Assembly: GCA_028564925.1 (NCBI GenBank)
Contig: CM053033.1
Span: 202,081,607-202,145,606 of the forward strand
Source: Lithobates sylvaticus
Taxonomy: Eukaryota > Chordata > Amphibia > Anura > Ranidae
DNA: 64,000 nucleotides
Direction of reading: 5' to 3'
Each line of letters begins with the position of its first letter. Position 1 is the first letter of the stretch. Positions 42,785 through 54,228 of the stretch are shown piece by piece. The translations under genes and the position numbers were made by a program. The notes under the pieces were generated by a model, which saw nothing but the letters and a program-made list of their open reading frames with translations, ran no database searches and was not told where the DNA came from.

Positions 42785-44100
42785 TCAAAAGGCAAAAGAC
42801 AAAGCTAAATAATAGTAAAAAGGGAGACGTAAGCACTGGCATTACACAGGTTTCAAACAGAATGATACAGGTAACAAAGAGAATAAAGGGAAGTCCAAAA
42901 GTAATCTTCCGAGGTTTCATAAGAGTCATGTAATACCTGCAAGCATAAATGTCCATTTATAGAACCTGACATATCTTAAGTGAAGACATTTGTGGTCTAC
43001 AGTCTCCCTATTGAGGAGGATACAACATAAAAAATAATATAAAAAGCACTTTTTTCAAAGAAACAAAAAAGTATGTCATGCAGTACTTTTTGCAGAGCAG
43101 TGTGGTACTTAGTAATAGTCAATAAAGTTATGACAAATAAAAAGACAAAACTGTGCACTGTGCCAAGATCAGCACATTGGCACATAACTACGTGTGAAGG
43201 AGCCCTAAAGTGCTACATAGTACGTTTGAACTAAATTTAGGAAGTAAAAATTGAAAAGAAAAATTTCCAGAATATAATTCTGTTTTCCACTTCCCGTACA
43301 GCTGTCAGAGGATGATGATTAATATGTAAAACGGTGGAAACAAGTGGTTTCTTACTCCTGAGGATCCAGCTGCAGAGTTTGCGCTATATTAAAACTAAAT
43401 TAGATGATCATTAGCAGTCTGATAAAAATATAGAAGTAGCTACACAAAAAACTGTTGGTTTTAAATGATATGTACACACTGCCACCTAGTGGCTTTATCA
43501 TGATATGAATTTGGATTATTCTTACTTTATAAGTTTAAAGCAGTAGTAAACTCTTCTTAGTGCATGTTAATGCACTGTGTACTAGCACATTATGCCAGAG
43601 TTACCTTTTAAACAAAGCGTTCCTGTGGTGCGCTGTCACCGCTTTCATGTTCGCACGGCTTACCTTCTGGTTTACGCGCTCCAACCGTTTGAATGGCGGG
43701 GCTGCAATAACGTCACTCCATAGGGTTGCCACCTTTTCATCAAGTCAAACCTGAACACTTTAGCGGTGCGCAGCAGTTATTTTTATAGTATAAACTATAC
43801 ATATATTTTTCTATTAAATAACATTTCTAATCATATGAAGTTAATAACAAGAGTCCCCCTTTACATCAGAGTCCACAGAGTTCCCCTTTTACATCTGAAC
43901 TTGCAGAGTTCTATTTCACTGTAAGACCCCTTTCACACTGGGGCACTCACGCTGAGGGAGATAGCCGGCGAGACCCGAGAGTGTAGGGCGGCAGGCGTTG
44001 TTAGCGGTGCCGTTACCCACGGGTGTCACCCCTCTGGCGAGTGTCACCCGGGTGCGGCCCGCGACCCTGACCCCCCCCTCAGCGACGCCACTGGCTATAT
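42785..44100. other. Intergenic with single repeat ends
   Basis: 43724-43760 carries a decayed end of the gttgccacc hAT family, and 43924-43945 a single CCCCTTTCACAC Harbinger-like end. 42785-43560 appears single-copy. No exon was recognised. Confidence 0.45.
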
Positions 44101-44788
44101 AGATCAGACCGAAATGAGGGACAATTGAGGTTTAAAGAGGAACAGAGGGACTTTGTTCCAAATCATGGACAGTCGATCAAAATCAGGGACAGTTGAGAGC
44201 TACGGGAGTCGATTCCAATTTTTCACAGCTCTGGTGAAGTGCTAGAACAGTAGGAAGGACAGAATCAAATGTTTTAGCAAAATCTAAATATTTTACACCA
44301 ATACCATTCTTACATTCAAAACTTCCATCATCATAAAAATGATCATGTTAGATAGACATGACATATCTGTCTGTGTTTTCTTCTATAGATTGCTCTTTGC
44401 ACTTCCTGATGGGGAGGTCACCGACACAACTCGGTCCAATCAGAGACTGCCGCTGCCATTAACCTGTTGCTGCTAGCGGAGACTGAGCATATAGGAGTTG
44501 GCCATCTAACTAGCAGCATTATTTACTGCATACAGACTTTACTGGGACTATATTCATGTGTACCATCCTAAAGACTGGGCACCAATGCTAGCCGGCTGAA
44601 GAACTAGGGCTAAAGACTGCTCACTCAGATAGCTACTTCACAAGAACTTTCCCTGTTGTCCATAGTAAGATAAGAGGTACCTCTTTAGGAAGTTTTACAT
44701 TTTATTTCTGCCATTCATATAGCGTGCACTTTGAAGTGGATATAGCCAACTGTATCATTGCTGGTACTGCTTTTTAATGCCATTACTT
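44101..44788. other. Intergenic, nothing firmly recognised
   Basis: Contains gggacaattgagg / gggacagttgagag near 44117-44200, resembling the terminal phrases of the 4207 element family. No gene is seen. Confidence 0.4.
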
Positions 44789-45136
44789 ACGGGCAGCACC
44801 ATGGTGTAGTGGTTAGCACTTTCACCTAGCAGCAATAGGGTCGCTGGATCAAATCCCGACCACGACACCTTCTGCCTGGAGTTTGCATGTTCTCCCTGTG
44901 CTTGTGTGGGTTTCCTCTGGGTACTCTGGTTTCCTCCCACCCTCCAAAGATATGCTGGTAGGTTAATTAGATCCTGTCAAAAAAAAAAATTTGGCCAAAT
45001 ATGTGTTTGTAAGCGTGTCAGGACCCCACAGGGCAAGGACCGCACTATACCACAGATGGACACCAGTGGCAAAAAAGCACCCTGAGGCGATTAAGTTTGC
45101 ATAGGTAGCGCTATACAAGTCATTCATTCATTCACT
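44789..45136 (+). mobile_element. tRNA-derived SINE (V-SINE type)
   Basis: A box-A-like tggtgtagtggttagcac and a box-B-like ggatcaaatcccgacc, spaced as in tRNA genes, head the element. The central block (ggagtttgcatgttctccct, ggtttcctcccaccctcc) is the conserved core I recall from V-SINEs and related fish and amphibian SINEs. It ends in a cattcattcatt tail. It is transcribed by RNA polymerase III when active and copied by a partner LINE. A poly-A run interrupts it at 44980. Confidence 0.8.
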
Positions 45137-45215
45137 TATTGCTGATTTTGTGGATTACCAGGTTTACTTTAATTTAGTTGCATAGAACTCCATTCTATGC
45201 TGCTATAGCCTAGTG

Positions 45216-45393
45216 CAGTGTTTCTCAACTCCAGTCCTCAAGGCGCCCCAACGGGTCATGTTTTCAGGCTTTCCATTATTTTGCACAGGTGATTTGTTTT
45301 ATCACAGGTGCACAGGTGATCTGTTTCATCTGAGGGAAATCTTGAAAACATGACCTGTTGGGGCGCCTTGAGGACTGGAGTTGAGAAACACTG
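45216..45393. mobile_element. hAT MITE, 178 bp
   Basis: A perfect 8-bp duplication GCCTAGTG (45208-45215, 45394-45401) flanks cagtgtttctcaactccagt and its complement. Inner arms ggcgccccaacgggtcatg and catgacctgttggggcgcc make it almost fully palindromic. The terminus is of the widespread SPIN/OC1-like hAT type. Confidence 0.92.
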
Positions 45394-45652
45394 GCCTAGT
45401 GAACATATTGTCTAGTGAACTGTGATTGACCTAAGTCTTTACTTACTCATTTTTTACGTGCATACTGCTATTTAGTGCAACCCGTGACAATATATTGGGT
45501 TCACCCACCACTAACCAGTCTGATGTTTACTGATGATTTGTGGACGATACTAAGCTAAGCAGGGCAATAACTTCTCCGCAGGATGTGAAAACCTTGCAAG
45601 AAGAACTGAACAAATTAATGTGGTGGGCAACTACATGGCAAATGAGGTTTAA

Positions 45653-46107
45653 AGGGGTTGTAAACCCTCATGGTTTTTGTGAAAAACCTTTTCTAGTGCT
45701 GCAGCCCCCCAGTGCCCCCGTTTTACTTACCCAAACCCGGTTTTATTTTCCCCGAGGATGAGCACACCAGCTCTAGCTGGTGTCTCGTGTACTGATTAGA
45801 TAGATTGATAGCAGCGCAGCCATTGGCTCCCGCTGCTGTCAATCAAATCCAATGACGCGGACGTCGGGACCGAGTCCTGCTTTCTGAGTCAACGGACACA
45901 GAAGCAGGACTCTGGAGCACTTCCGCACGGGTGTCCACTGAAGGAGAGTGCTTCTCCGACGTGGGCACTCGATGCGGGGAGGAGCTACTAGTGGTGCTGA
46001 AGAACCCCAGAAGAGGAGGATCATGGCCACTCTGTGTAAAATGAACTGCACAGTGGAGGTATTACATGTTTGTTATTTTTTTTAAAACGTGATTGTTTAG
46101 TAAGCCT
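45653..46107 (+). mobile_element. TTAA-type MITE inside the CR1 copy, 455 bp
   Basis: TTAA at 45649-45652 and 46108-46111. Removing it restores the LINE sequence aggtttaatgtagaa. The left end aggggttgtaaaccctcatgg fits the AGTGGTTGTAAA family. Confidence 0.88.
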
Positions 46108-46640
46108 TTAATGTAGAAAAATGTAAAATAACGCATTTGTGTGGCAAAATTTTTAATGCAATCTATACACTGGGGGGAGAACCTCTGGGGGAATCTAGGA
46201 TGGAAAAGGACCTGGGGGTCCTAGTAGATGAGAGGCTCAGCAATGCCAAACTGCTGCAAGCAAGCAAGATAAAACAATAATTCTCCGGCTCTACAAGACT
46301 CTGGTCCGGCTGCACCTGGAGTATGCTGTCCAGTTCTGGGATTTGGTCCTCAGGAGGTTTGTGCTGGAAATGGAGCGAGTACAAAGAAGGGCAACAAAGC
46401 TAATAAAGGGTCTGGAGGATATTAGTTATGAGGAAAGGTTGCGAGCACTGAACTTATTCTCTCTGGAGAAGAGACACTTGAGAGGGGATACGATTTCAAT
46501 ATACAAATACCGTACTGGTGACCCCACAATAGGGATAAAACTTTTCCGTGAAAGGGAGTTTAATAAGACACGTGGCCACTCATTAAAATTAGAAGAAAAG
46601 AGGTTTAACCTTAAACTACGTAGAGGGTTCTTTGTTGTAA

Positions 46641-47004
46641 GACCCCTTTCACACCGAGCCGCCACCACTATTTTAGCGCCGCTTTACCGTCGTTTTAGCG
46701 GCGCTATTTAACCCCCCCGCTAGCGGCCGGAAAGGGGTAAAATCTGCCCGCAAAACACTGCCAGTATCGCATTGCTGCCCCATTGATTTCAATGGGGAGC
46801 AGCGGTGGAGGAGCGGTGAGTTCACCGCTTCTAAGAAGCTGCTGGCAGGACTTTTTCTGACGCCCTGCTAGCGCACCACTCCAGTGTGAAAGCCCTCGGG
46901 CTTTCACACTGGAGTGCATATAGCAGCTGTTTTAGGGCATTTTGCAGGCGCTATTTTTAATGCTAGTATAGCGTCTGCAAAACGCCCTCGGTGTGAAAGG
47001 GGTC
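46641..47004. mobile_element. Harbinger-like MITE (CCCCTTTCACAC family), copy 3
   Basis: TAA at 46638-46640 and 47005-47007. The ends gacccctttcacaccgagc and the complement are inverted. It interrupts the C-terminal end of the CR1 frame. Confidence 0.9.
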
Positions 47005-48139
47005 TAAGAGCGGCAAGGATGTGGAATTCCCTTCCACAGGTGGTGGTCTCAGCAGGGGGCATCGATAGTTTCAAGAAACTATTAGATAAGAACCTGAACG
47101 ACCAAAACATACAGGGATAAACAATGTAATACTGACATAAAATCACACACATAGGTTGGACTTGATGGACTTGTGTCTTTTTTTCAACCTCAGCTACTAT
47201 GTAACTATGTAACTATGTTTGGTTTTTGAAACTGAACCTTAGTTGTGTACAGGAGAAGCAAAATGATACCCCAGCTCTACTGCCAATATGATGATTAGGG
47301 ATGAGCCGAACACCCCCGGGTTCGGTTCGAACCAGAACCTTCGAACGGACCGAAAGTTCGCGCGAATTTTCGAACCCTATACGTTATAATGGACGCGAAC
47401 GTTCGAAATCAAAAGTGCTAATTACAACGGCCAATATGCATGTTAATGTCATAAAACAGGTTTGGGGACCCGGGTCCTGCCCCAGGGGACATATATCAAT
47501 GCAAAAAGAACTTTTAAAAACTAACGTTTTTTCGGGAGCAGTCATTTTAATGATGCATAAAGTGAAAAAAAAAAAGTGAAATTTTCCTTTAAATATGGTA
47601 CCTGGGGGGTGTCTAAAGTATGCCTGTGAAGTGGCATGTGTTTCCCGTGTTTAGAACTGTCCTTGCACAAAATGACATTTGTAAAGGAAAAAAAGAAGCC
47701 ATTTAAAACCACTTGCGGCTTTAGGTTTGTTCTTAAGTAGAATCTGAACAGGTACATTATGAAGTGTAGCTCCATCCCAAAAAAATCTATTTTTAAGCTT
47801 TTTGGAGAACATAGGGAGGGGTTATCACCCCTGTAACATTTGCTGTCTTTGCACATCTGTTCAGAACATGTCACCTCACTTTCCGTCCCAATGACAAATG
47901 TTTTTGGAAAAGTGGGGTTTTAATTGAAACAAGGATTGGTGATAAAGTATCAGTAGAGAGGAGATACCTTTTTCCCAAATTAAATCTAACAGGATAGAAT
48001 TTCCCTTCCTAGGGGTAGATTTCCTCTCACTTCCTGTTTTCTCTTTCCATTTGCAAGTAGGAGTCGTTTGTAAGTTGGATGTTTGAAAGTAGGGGCCTGG
48101 CGTATATACTCTGCAGAAATTTGCCCTATTAGATGTTGG

Positions 48140-49725
48140 TGTAGCCACAAGACTGGTGGGCACAGGAATGGGCCCTGCTATGAGTTAATAGATCAAGATT
48201 TGTAATTGCATGCACCTGTTGAACAGGGCAGAAAAATTGGGGGTGGTGGTGGTGGTGGACGGTGTTGCCACAAGACTGTAAGCTCTCACAGTTACTCTTG
48301 GTGGGCGCAGGAATGGGCCCTGCTGTGAGTTATTAGATCAAGATTTGTAATTGCAAGCACCTGATGAACAGGGCAGAAAAATTGGGCCTTTGGCGGTGGT
48401 GGTGGACGGTGTTGCCACAAGACTGTAAGCTCTCACAGTTACTCTTGGTGGGCGCAGGAATGGGCCCTGCTGTGAGTTATTAGATCAAGATTTGTAATTG
48501 CAAGCACCTGATGAACAGGGCAGAAAAATTGGGCCTTTGGCGGTGGTGGTGGACGGTGTTGCCACAAGACTGTAGGCCCTCATAGTTACTCTTGGTGGGC
48601 GCAGGAATGGGCCCTGCTGTGAGTTATTAGATCAAGATTTGTAATTGCAAGCACCTGATGAACAGGGCAGAAAAATTGGGCCTTTGGCGGTGGTGGTGGA
48701 CGGTGTTGCCACAAGACTGTAGGCCCTCACAGTTACTCTTGGTGGGCGCAGGAATGGGCCCTGTTGTGAGTTATTAGATCAAGATTTGTAATTGCAAGCA
48801 CCTGATGAACAGGGCAGAAAAATTGGGCCTTTGGCGGTGGTGGTGGACGGTGTTGCCACAAGACTGCAGGCCCTCATAGTTACTCTTGGTGGGCGCAGGA
48901 ATGGGCCCTGCTGTGAACTATTAGATCAAGATTTGTAATTACCCGCCCCTGTTAAACAGGGGCTGAAAAATTGTGCCTTAGGCACTGGTGCTGGTGCCAC
49001 AACACTGCAACCCCTCACAGAGACTGTACTTGGAGCACAGCAGTCACACGTGTTGCGAAGCATTTTTTTAAAAAATTGTAAGTACCCGCCCCTGTTAAAC
49101 AGGGGCTGAAAATTGTGCCTTAGGCACTGGTGCTGGTGCCACAACACTGCAACCCGGCCCTCACAGATACTGTACTTGGAGCACAGCAGTCACACGTGTT
49201 GCGAAGCATTTATTTAAAAAATTGTAAGTACACGCCCCTGTTAAACAGGGGCTGAAAAATTGTGCCTTAGGCACTGGTGCTGGTGCCACAACACTGCAAC
49301 CCGGCCCTCACAGATACTGTACTTGGAGCACAGCAGTCACACGTGTTGCGAAGCATTTTTTTAAAAAAATTGTAAGTACCCGCCCCTGTTAAACAGGGGC
49401 TGAAAAATTGTGCCTTAGGCACTGGTGCTGGTGCCACAACACTGCAACCCGGCCCTCACAGATACTGTACTTGGAGCACAGCAGTCACACGTGTTGCGAA
49501 GCATTTTTTTAAAAAAATTGTAAGTACCCGCCCCTGTTAAACAGGGGCTGAAAAATTGTGCCTTAGGCACTGGTGCTGGTGCCACAACACTGCAACACGG
49601 CCCTCACAGAGACTGTACTTGGAGCACAGCAGTCACACGTGTTGCGAAGCATTTTTTAAAAAAATTGTAAGTACACGCCCCTGTTAAACAGGGGCTGAAA
49701 AATTGTGCCTTAGGCACTGGTGTGG
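48140..49725. repeat. 147-bp tandem array in two diverged blocks, about 11 units
   Basis: Block 1 (48140-48945) carries gggcagaaaaattgggcctt and gccacaagactg. Block 2 (48946-49725) carries ggggctgaaaaattgtgcct and gccacaacactg. Spacing of shared words is 143 to 148 bp in both, so they come from one ancestral unit. It lies downstream of the transposase stop. One unit contains tttatt (49209-49214), an AATAAA poly-A signal in the transposase direction. Confidence 0.92.
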
Positions 49726-49828
49726 TGGCATGGATCATTGAGGAGGAGGAAGAGGATAGTCAGTGAACATAAGAGGACAGTCACTCAGCATCAGCATAGG
49801 CAGTCTTGAAGGGATGTGACATTAAAAA

Positions 49829-51103
49829 TTATTCGGTTATATCCGCCTCAGGTGCCTGGTAGCTGGTGGTGATCCAAGACTGATTCATTTTGATGAATGT
49901 CAGTCGATCAACCGAGGCGGTGGACAGGCGCACCCTATGATCAGTCACAAATCCTCCAGCAGCACTGAATGTGCGTTCGGAAAGAACGCTGGAGGCAGGA
50001 CAGGCCAGTAGCTCAATTGCATACTGTGCAAGCTCTGGCCAGTGATCCATCCTCAGGACCCAGTAAGCCAGAGGATTTTCGGTGGGAAAGGTGTCCAAGT
50101 CTGACCTTGCCCCAAGGTATTCCTGCACCATGTATATCAGACGCTGGCGATGGTTGCTGGAACCGATCATACCTTGGGGCTGCGGACTAAAAAATTGTCT
50201 GAACGCATCGGTCAGACGTCCACCTTCCCCACCGCTCCTTCTGCCACTGACCGAAGCCTCAGCAACTCGTCGCCCAGGACCAGGAGTTTGTAGCCTCCCA
50301 GTTTCTGGGAACGCGTTGCACAGACCTTTCTGCAAGGCCTCCCTGAGATGTCTCATCCTCTGCTCCCTCTGCGACGGCAAGATAAGGTCCGCAACCTTAC
50401 CCTTGTACCGCGGATCAAGGAGAGTGGCCAGCCAGTAATGGTCCCTCTCCTTGATCCGAAGAACACGAGGATCCTTCCGCAGGCTTTGCAGGATCAGGGA
50501 GGCCATGCAGCGTAGGTTAGCTGAGGCATTCGGTCCGGAGTCTTCTGGGTCACTGAGGATGACATGATCGCCAGCCACCTCCTCCCAGCCACGTACAAGT
50601 CCACTGGTTTGTTGGGACTGTACATCATCCCTAAAAGACTGCTGCTGCTGATGCTGAGTGCCAGGCTCCACCTCCATGCTCACACAATCCTCCTCCTCCT
50701 CCTCCTCCTCCTCCTCATCCTCTTCCTGTGTGATGGGTGGGACAGAAGGAACACTGTCCGGATAAAGGGGGCCTTGAGAGGCAAGGAAGTCCTCCTCTTC
50801 CTGCCTCTGTTCTGCCTCAAGTGCCCTGTCCATTATCCCACGCAGCGTATGCTCCAACAGGTGGACAAGAGGGACAGTGTCACTGATGCATGCACTGTCA
50901 CTGCTCACCATCCTCGTGGCCTCCTCAAATGGTGAGAGGACAGTGCATGCATCCCTGATCATGCTCCACTGACGTGGGGAAAAAAAACCAAGCTCCCCTG
51001 ACCCTGTCCTGGTGCCGTAGTCGCAAAGGTACTCATTGATGGCCCTCTGCTGCGTGTGCAGTCGCTGCAGCATGGCCAACGTTGAGTTCCACCTGGTGGG
51101 CAT
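49829..51103 (-). CDS. hAT transposase, C-terminal part with dimerisation domain
   Basis: A 424-codon open frame. It opens with PTRWNSTLAML (the RW motif of the hAT RNase-H fold), has an acidic EEEDEEEEEE stretch around residues 128-142, a DPRYKGK segment, and ends with the hATC dimerisation region: NPLAYWVLR, YAIELLACPASS and LSERTFSAAGG. The glutamate of SERTFS (residue 376) matches the third catalytic acid of hAT transposases such as Hermes. The frame is out of phase with the upstream segment by one base near 51110. The stop is 2.5 kb from the left end of the element. Confidence 0.88.
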   Translation of the reverse strand: MPTRWNSTLAMLQRLHTQQRAINEYLCDYGTRTGSGELGFFSPRQWSMIRDACTVLSPFEEATRMVSSDSACISDTVPLVHLLEHTLRGIMDRALEAEQRQEEEDFLASQGPLYPDSVPSVPPITQEEDEEEEEEEEEDCVSMEVEPGTQHQQQQSFRDDVQSQQTSGLVRGWEEVAGDHVILSDPEDSGPNASANLRCMASLILQSLRKDPRVLRIKERDHYWLATLLDPRYKGKVADLILPSQREQRMRHLREALQKGLCNAFPETGRLQTPGPGRRVAEASVSGRRSGGEGGRLTDAFRQFFSPQPQGMIGSSNHRQRLIYMVQEYLGARSDLDTFPTENPLAYWVLRMDHWPELAQYAIELLACPASSVLSERTFSAAGGFVTDHRVRLSTASVDRLTFIKMNQSWITTSYQAPEADITE

Positions 51104-51111
51104 GTCACATA

Positions 51112-51921
51112 TTAGGCGGTTCTTGGCAGGTTCAGCTCCTTTTGCAGCTCAGTCAGCCGAGCACTGGCATTATAAGATCGGCGGAAATGCACACAGACTT
51201 TCCTGGCCTGCCTCAGGACATCCTGTAAGCCTGGGAACCTGCCCAAGAACCGCTGCACCACCAGGTTGAGGACGTGAGCCATGCAGGGCACATGGGTGAG
51301 CTGCCCCTGTCGCAGGGCGGAGAGGAGGTTGGTGCCATTGTCAGAAACGACCATTCCTGGCTTAAGCTGACGTGGCGTCAACCACCTCTCGGCCTGCCCC
51401 TGCAGAGCTGCCAGAACCTCTGGCCCAGTGTGGCTCCTGTCCCCCAAACACACCAGCGCAAGCACGGCATGGCATCTTTTTGCCTGCGTACTTGCGTAGC
51501 CCCTTGTACGCCTACGGAGCACCGCTGGTTCCAAGGACAGAGCACTGGAGGAAGAAGAAGAGGAGGGGGTGGAGGAGAGAGGTGTGTCACAACCAGTAGC
51601 AGTAGTCGCGTTTTGGAGGCGTGGTGGCGGAACAACCTCCAACACTACTGCACCTTGTCCTGCATCCCTCCCAGCTGCCAATAGAGTGACCCAATGGGCC
51701 GTGAAAGAAAGGTACCGTCCCTGTCCATGCCTGCTGGACCATGAGTCAGCGGTAATATGCACCTTACCGCTGACCGCCCTGTCCAGCGAGGCATGGACAT
51801 TGCCCTCCACATGCCGGTAGAGAGACGGAATCGCCTTCCGCGAGAAAAAGTGGCGTTTGGGAACCTGCCACTGAGGAACCGCACATTGAACAAACTCACG
51901 GAAGGGGGCCGAGTCTACCAA
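51112..51921 (-). CDS. hAT transposase, catalytic middle part
   Basis: Open for 270 codons. ITADSWSS (D59) and VVSDNGTN (D194) supply the first two acids of the DDE triad. Upstream REFVQCAVPQW and HFFSRKAIPSLY are typical of ZBED-like hATs. A serine-rich insert (SSTPSSSSSSSALS) with a polybasic LRRRTRGY lies between the two aspartates. The true start is not the listed methionine: the preceding frame runs into this one at about 51930, where a TTTT run adds a base. Confidence 0.85.
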   Translation of the reverse strand: MVDSAPFREFVQCAVPQWQVPKRHFFSRKAIPSLYRHVEGNVHASLDRAVSGKVHITADSWSSRHGQGRYLSFTAHWVTLLAAGRDAGQGAVVLEVVPPPRLQNATTATGCDTPLSSTPSSSSSSSALSLEPAVLRRRTRGYASTQAKRCHAVLALVCLGDRSHTGPEVLAALQGQAERWLTPRQLKPGMVVSDNGTNLLSALRQGQLTHVPCMAHVLNLVVQRFLGRFPGLQDVLRQARKVCVHFRRSYNASARLTELQKELNLPRTA

Positions 51922-52543
51922 CTGAAAAGGCTAGCAATTTAGCAAGGCTAGCATTCAACCGCTGGGCATGTGGATGGCTGGGAGTGTACTTCTTTCTACG
52001 GTCCAGCAGCTGGGGCAGGGAAATTTGCCTGCTGCAATCGGACGTCGGTGTACTGCAAGTACTTGGTTGTGACACACCGAATTCTACACCTTCAGTCCTC
52101 TCAGAGCAGCTTTCAGAGAGGACTGAAGGTGTAGTGGGGATGGAGATCCCAGCTGAGGAGGAGCAAGGAGAGGTCCGCTTAGTTCTTTGGTGTGGGTCTT
52201 TTATGTGTGCCTGCCAACGAGCTGCATGGCAGGTCGCCATATGTCTGGTCATGCTTGTCGTGCCCAAGCGGCTGATGTTTTGGCCACGCGAGATACGCTT
52301 GAGACAAATATTGCAAATAGCAGTGGTGCGATCTGCTGCACTCGTCTCAAAAAAGGCCCACACCAAAGAACTTTTCTGATAACGTGCAGAGGCAGCGCCA
52401 TGCACAGGCGGAGCTCTGCGGTGTTGTACAGTTGCTGTGCTGGCCTCTACCTGGCCTCCAGGGGGCATCCTGCCTCGTTGGACATGTGACGCCGCATCCT
52501 CCTCCTCCTCGTCCTCCTCCTCATCCTCTCTCCCTTGAGGCAC
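51896..52543 (-). CDS. hAT transposase, BED zinc-finger part
   Basis: Open for 215 codons. Residues around 50-110 form a BED finger: SLVWAFF, then CNIC and HMATCH, giving the C2H2 pattern. It binds DNA, presumably the element ends. An acidic EEEDEEEED run precedes it, and a serine/threonine-rich linker follows. The upstream frame shifts by one base near 52560-52570, in a G-rich run. Confidence 0.85.
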   Translation of the reverse strand: MPQGREDEEEDEEEEDAASHVQRGRMPPGGQVEASTATVQHRRAPPVHGAASARYQKSSLVWAFFETSAADRTTAICNICLKRISRGQNISRLGTTSMTRHMATCHAARWQAHIKDPHQRTKRTSPCSSSAGISIPTTPSVLSESCSERTEGVEFGVSQPSTCSTPTSDCSRQISLPQLLDRRKKYTPSHPHAQRLNASLAKLLAFSVGRLGPLP

Positions 52544-53037
52544 CCACGTGGAGTCAGTGACCTCATCATCCCTCCCTCTTCACCACTAGAGCAAACCTGG
52601 CAGTAAGCTGCAGCTGGTGGAACAGTACTGCCAGATTCCTCAAGCTGGGTATCGTCATCCGAGCCTTCGAATCGTTGGGCATCCTCCTGGAGCATGTACC
52701 CAACACTGTGCTCAAAGAGTTCGGGGGACTCCTCAGGAGGACATGGTGGGTCTAGGGAAGGGGTGGCTGATGATGCTCTGTCAGTACCCTGAGCCTGGGT
52801 GAGAGAGGATGAGGAGGATGAGGAGGGCTTGGTCATCCATTCTACCAAGCCTTCAGCATGATGCGGCTCCACATGTCCAGCTGCCGAAAACAAAGACGCG
52901 CGTGTCCCATGGCCACGTGCTGATGACGATGCACGACCACGTCCACGTCCACGGCCACGTCCACTAGAAACAGAGCCTGCCTGCCCTGTGTTCTTGGCTC
53001 TGCACGCTCTGCCTCCCCTTGGCGGTCTTCCAGCCAT
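52447..53037 (-). CDS. hAT transposase N-terminal part with RG repeats
   Basis: The first 120 or so codons carry SGRGRGRGRGRAS, a basic RG-rich segment, and then a serine-rich and acidic region; I recognise no domain. The last ~40 codons (MRRRTRRRRMRR) are the acidic tract of the next segment read out of frame. The ATG at 53037 follows a 3' splice-site-like ttttcttctcag 25 bases upstream, so this is the likely first coding exon. Confidence 0.7.
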   Translation of the reverse strand: MAGRPPRGGRACRAKNTGQAGSVSSGRGRGRGRGRASSSARGHGTRASLFSAAGHVEPHHAEGLVEWMTKPSSSSSSSLTQAQGTDRASSATPSLDPPCPPEESPELFEHSVGYMLQEDAQRFEGSDDDTQLEESGSTVPPAAAYCQVCSSGEEGGMMRSLTPRGCLKGERMRRRTRRRRMRRHMSNEAGCPLEAR

Positions 53038-53039
53038 TG

Positions 53040-54228
53040 TAGTCGGTAGTCCTGTGGGTGCTGCTGAGAAGAAAATATAGGAGCTCTGTGTGATGCCACT
53101 AACACACTAGAAGTCCTATGGGTGCTTCTGCAAAGAAAATAGAGGAGCTCTGTGTGATGCCACTAACACACTAGAAGTCCTGTGGGTGCTGCTGAGAAGA
53201 ATATATAGGAGCTCTGTGTGATGCCACTAACACACTAGAAGTCCTATGGGTGCTTCTGCAAAGAAAATAGAGGAGCTCTGTGTGATGCCACTAACACACT
53301 AGAAGTCCTGTGGGTGCTTATGCAAAGAAAATAGAGGAGCTCTGTGTGATGCCACTAACACACTAGAAGTCCTGTGGGTGCTTCTGCAAAGAAAATAGAG
53401 GAGCTCTGTGTGATGCCACTAACACACTAGAAGTCCTGTGGGTGCTTCTGCAAAGAAAATAGAGGAGCTCTGTGTGGTGCCACTAACACACTAGAAGTCC
53501 TCTGGGTGCTTCTGCAAAGAAAATAGAGGAGCTCTGTGTGATGCCACTAACACACTAGAAGTCCTGTGGGTGCTTATGCAAAGAAAATAGAGGAGCTCTG
53601 TGTGATGCCACTAACACACTAGAAGTCCTGTGGGTGCTTCTGCAAAGAAAATAGAGGAGCTCTGTGTGATGCCACTAACACACTAGAAGTCCTGTGGGTG
53701 CTTCTGCAAAGAAAATAGAGGAGCTCTGTGTGATGCCACTAACACACTAGAAGTCCTGTGGGTGCTTATGCAAAGAAAATAGAGGAGCTCTGTGTGATGC
53801 CACTAACACACTAGAAGTCCTGTGGATGCTTCTGCAAAAAAAATAGAGGAGCTCTGTGTGATGCCACTAACACACTAGAAGTCCTGTGGATGCTTCTGCA
53901 AAAAAAATAGAGGAGCTCTGTGTGATGCCACTAACACACTAGAAGTCCTGTGGGTGCTTCTGCAAAGAAAATAGAGGAGCTCTGTGTGATGCCACTAACA
54001 CACTAGAAGTCCTGTGGGTGCTTCTGCAAAGAAAATAGAGGAGCTCTGTGTGATGCCACTAACACACTAGAAGTCCTGTGGGTGCTGCTGAGAAGAATAT
54101 ATAGGAGCTCTGTGTGATGCCACTAACACACTAGAAGTCCTATGGGTGCTTCTGCAAAGAAAATAGAGGAGCTCTGTGTGATGGGACTAACACACTTCAA
54201 GTCCTATAGGTGCTTCTGGGAAGAAAAT
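53040..54228. repeat. 64-bp tandem array, about 18 units, in transposase leader
   Basis: The unit is about gtcctgtgggtgcttctgca, aagaaaatagaggagctctg, tgtgatgccactaacacact, agaa. Read in the transposase direction, each unit contains ctctattttctttgcag|AAG, a polypyrimidine tract plus CAG. The unit next to the ATG retains tatattttcttctcag. Confidence 0.95.

Larger units (their letters stand above)
45512..47218 (+). mobile_element. CR1-clade LINE, 5' truncated, with two insertions
   Basis: The open segment DDTKLSRAITS..DVKTLQ at 45540 is the end of the reverse-transcriptase catalytic YADD-type region. After an inserted MITE the frame continues with VQRRATKLIKGLEDISYEER, SLEKRHLRGD and KYRTGD, hallmarks of the CR1 C-terminus. 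After a second insertion it resumes with RMWNSLP and ends at a stop near 47118. The 3' tail is tatgtaac repeats, the CR1-style short tandem end. The 5' half is missing, so it is a dead copy. About 890 bp is native. Confidence 0.85.

Noticed and set aside
44789-44860. Possible functional tRNA gene
   Set aside because: A and B boxes are present, but the sequence continues into a SINE core and a short tandem tail, so it is a tRNA-derived SINE.
48140-49725. Reading the 147-bp period as a nucleosome-phasing satellite
   Set aside because: The length match alone is weak, spacing varies from 143 to 148 bp, and the array is confined to one transposon.
50082-51684. Plus-strand open frames of 118 to 136 codons opposite the transposase
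   Set aside because: Shadows of the GC-rich minus-strand transposase with no domain similarity of their own.
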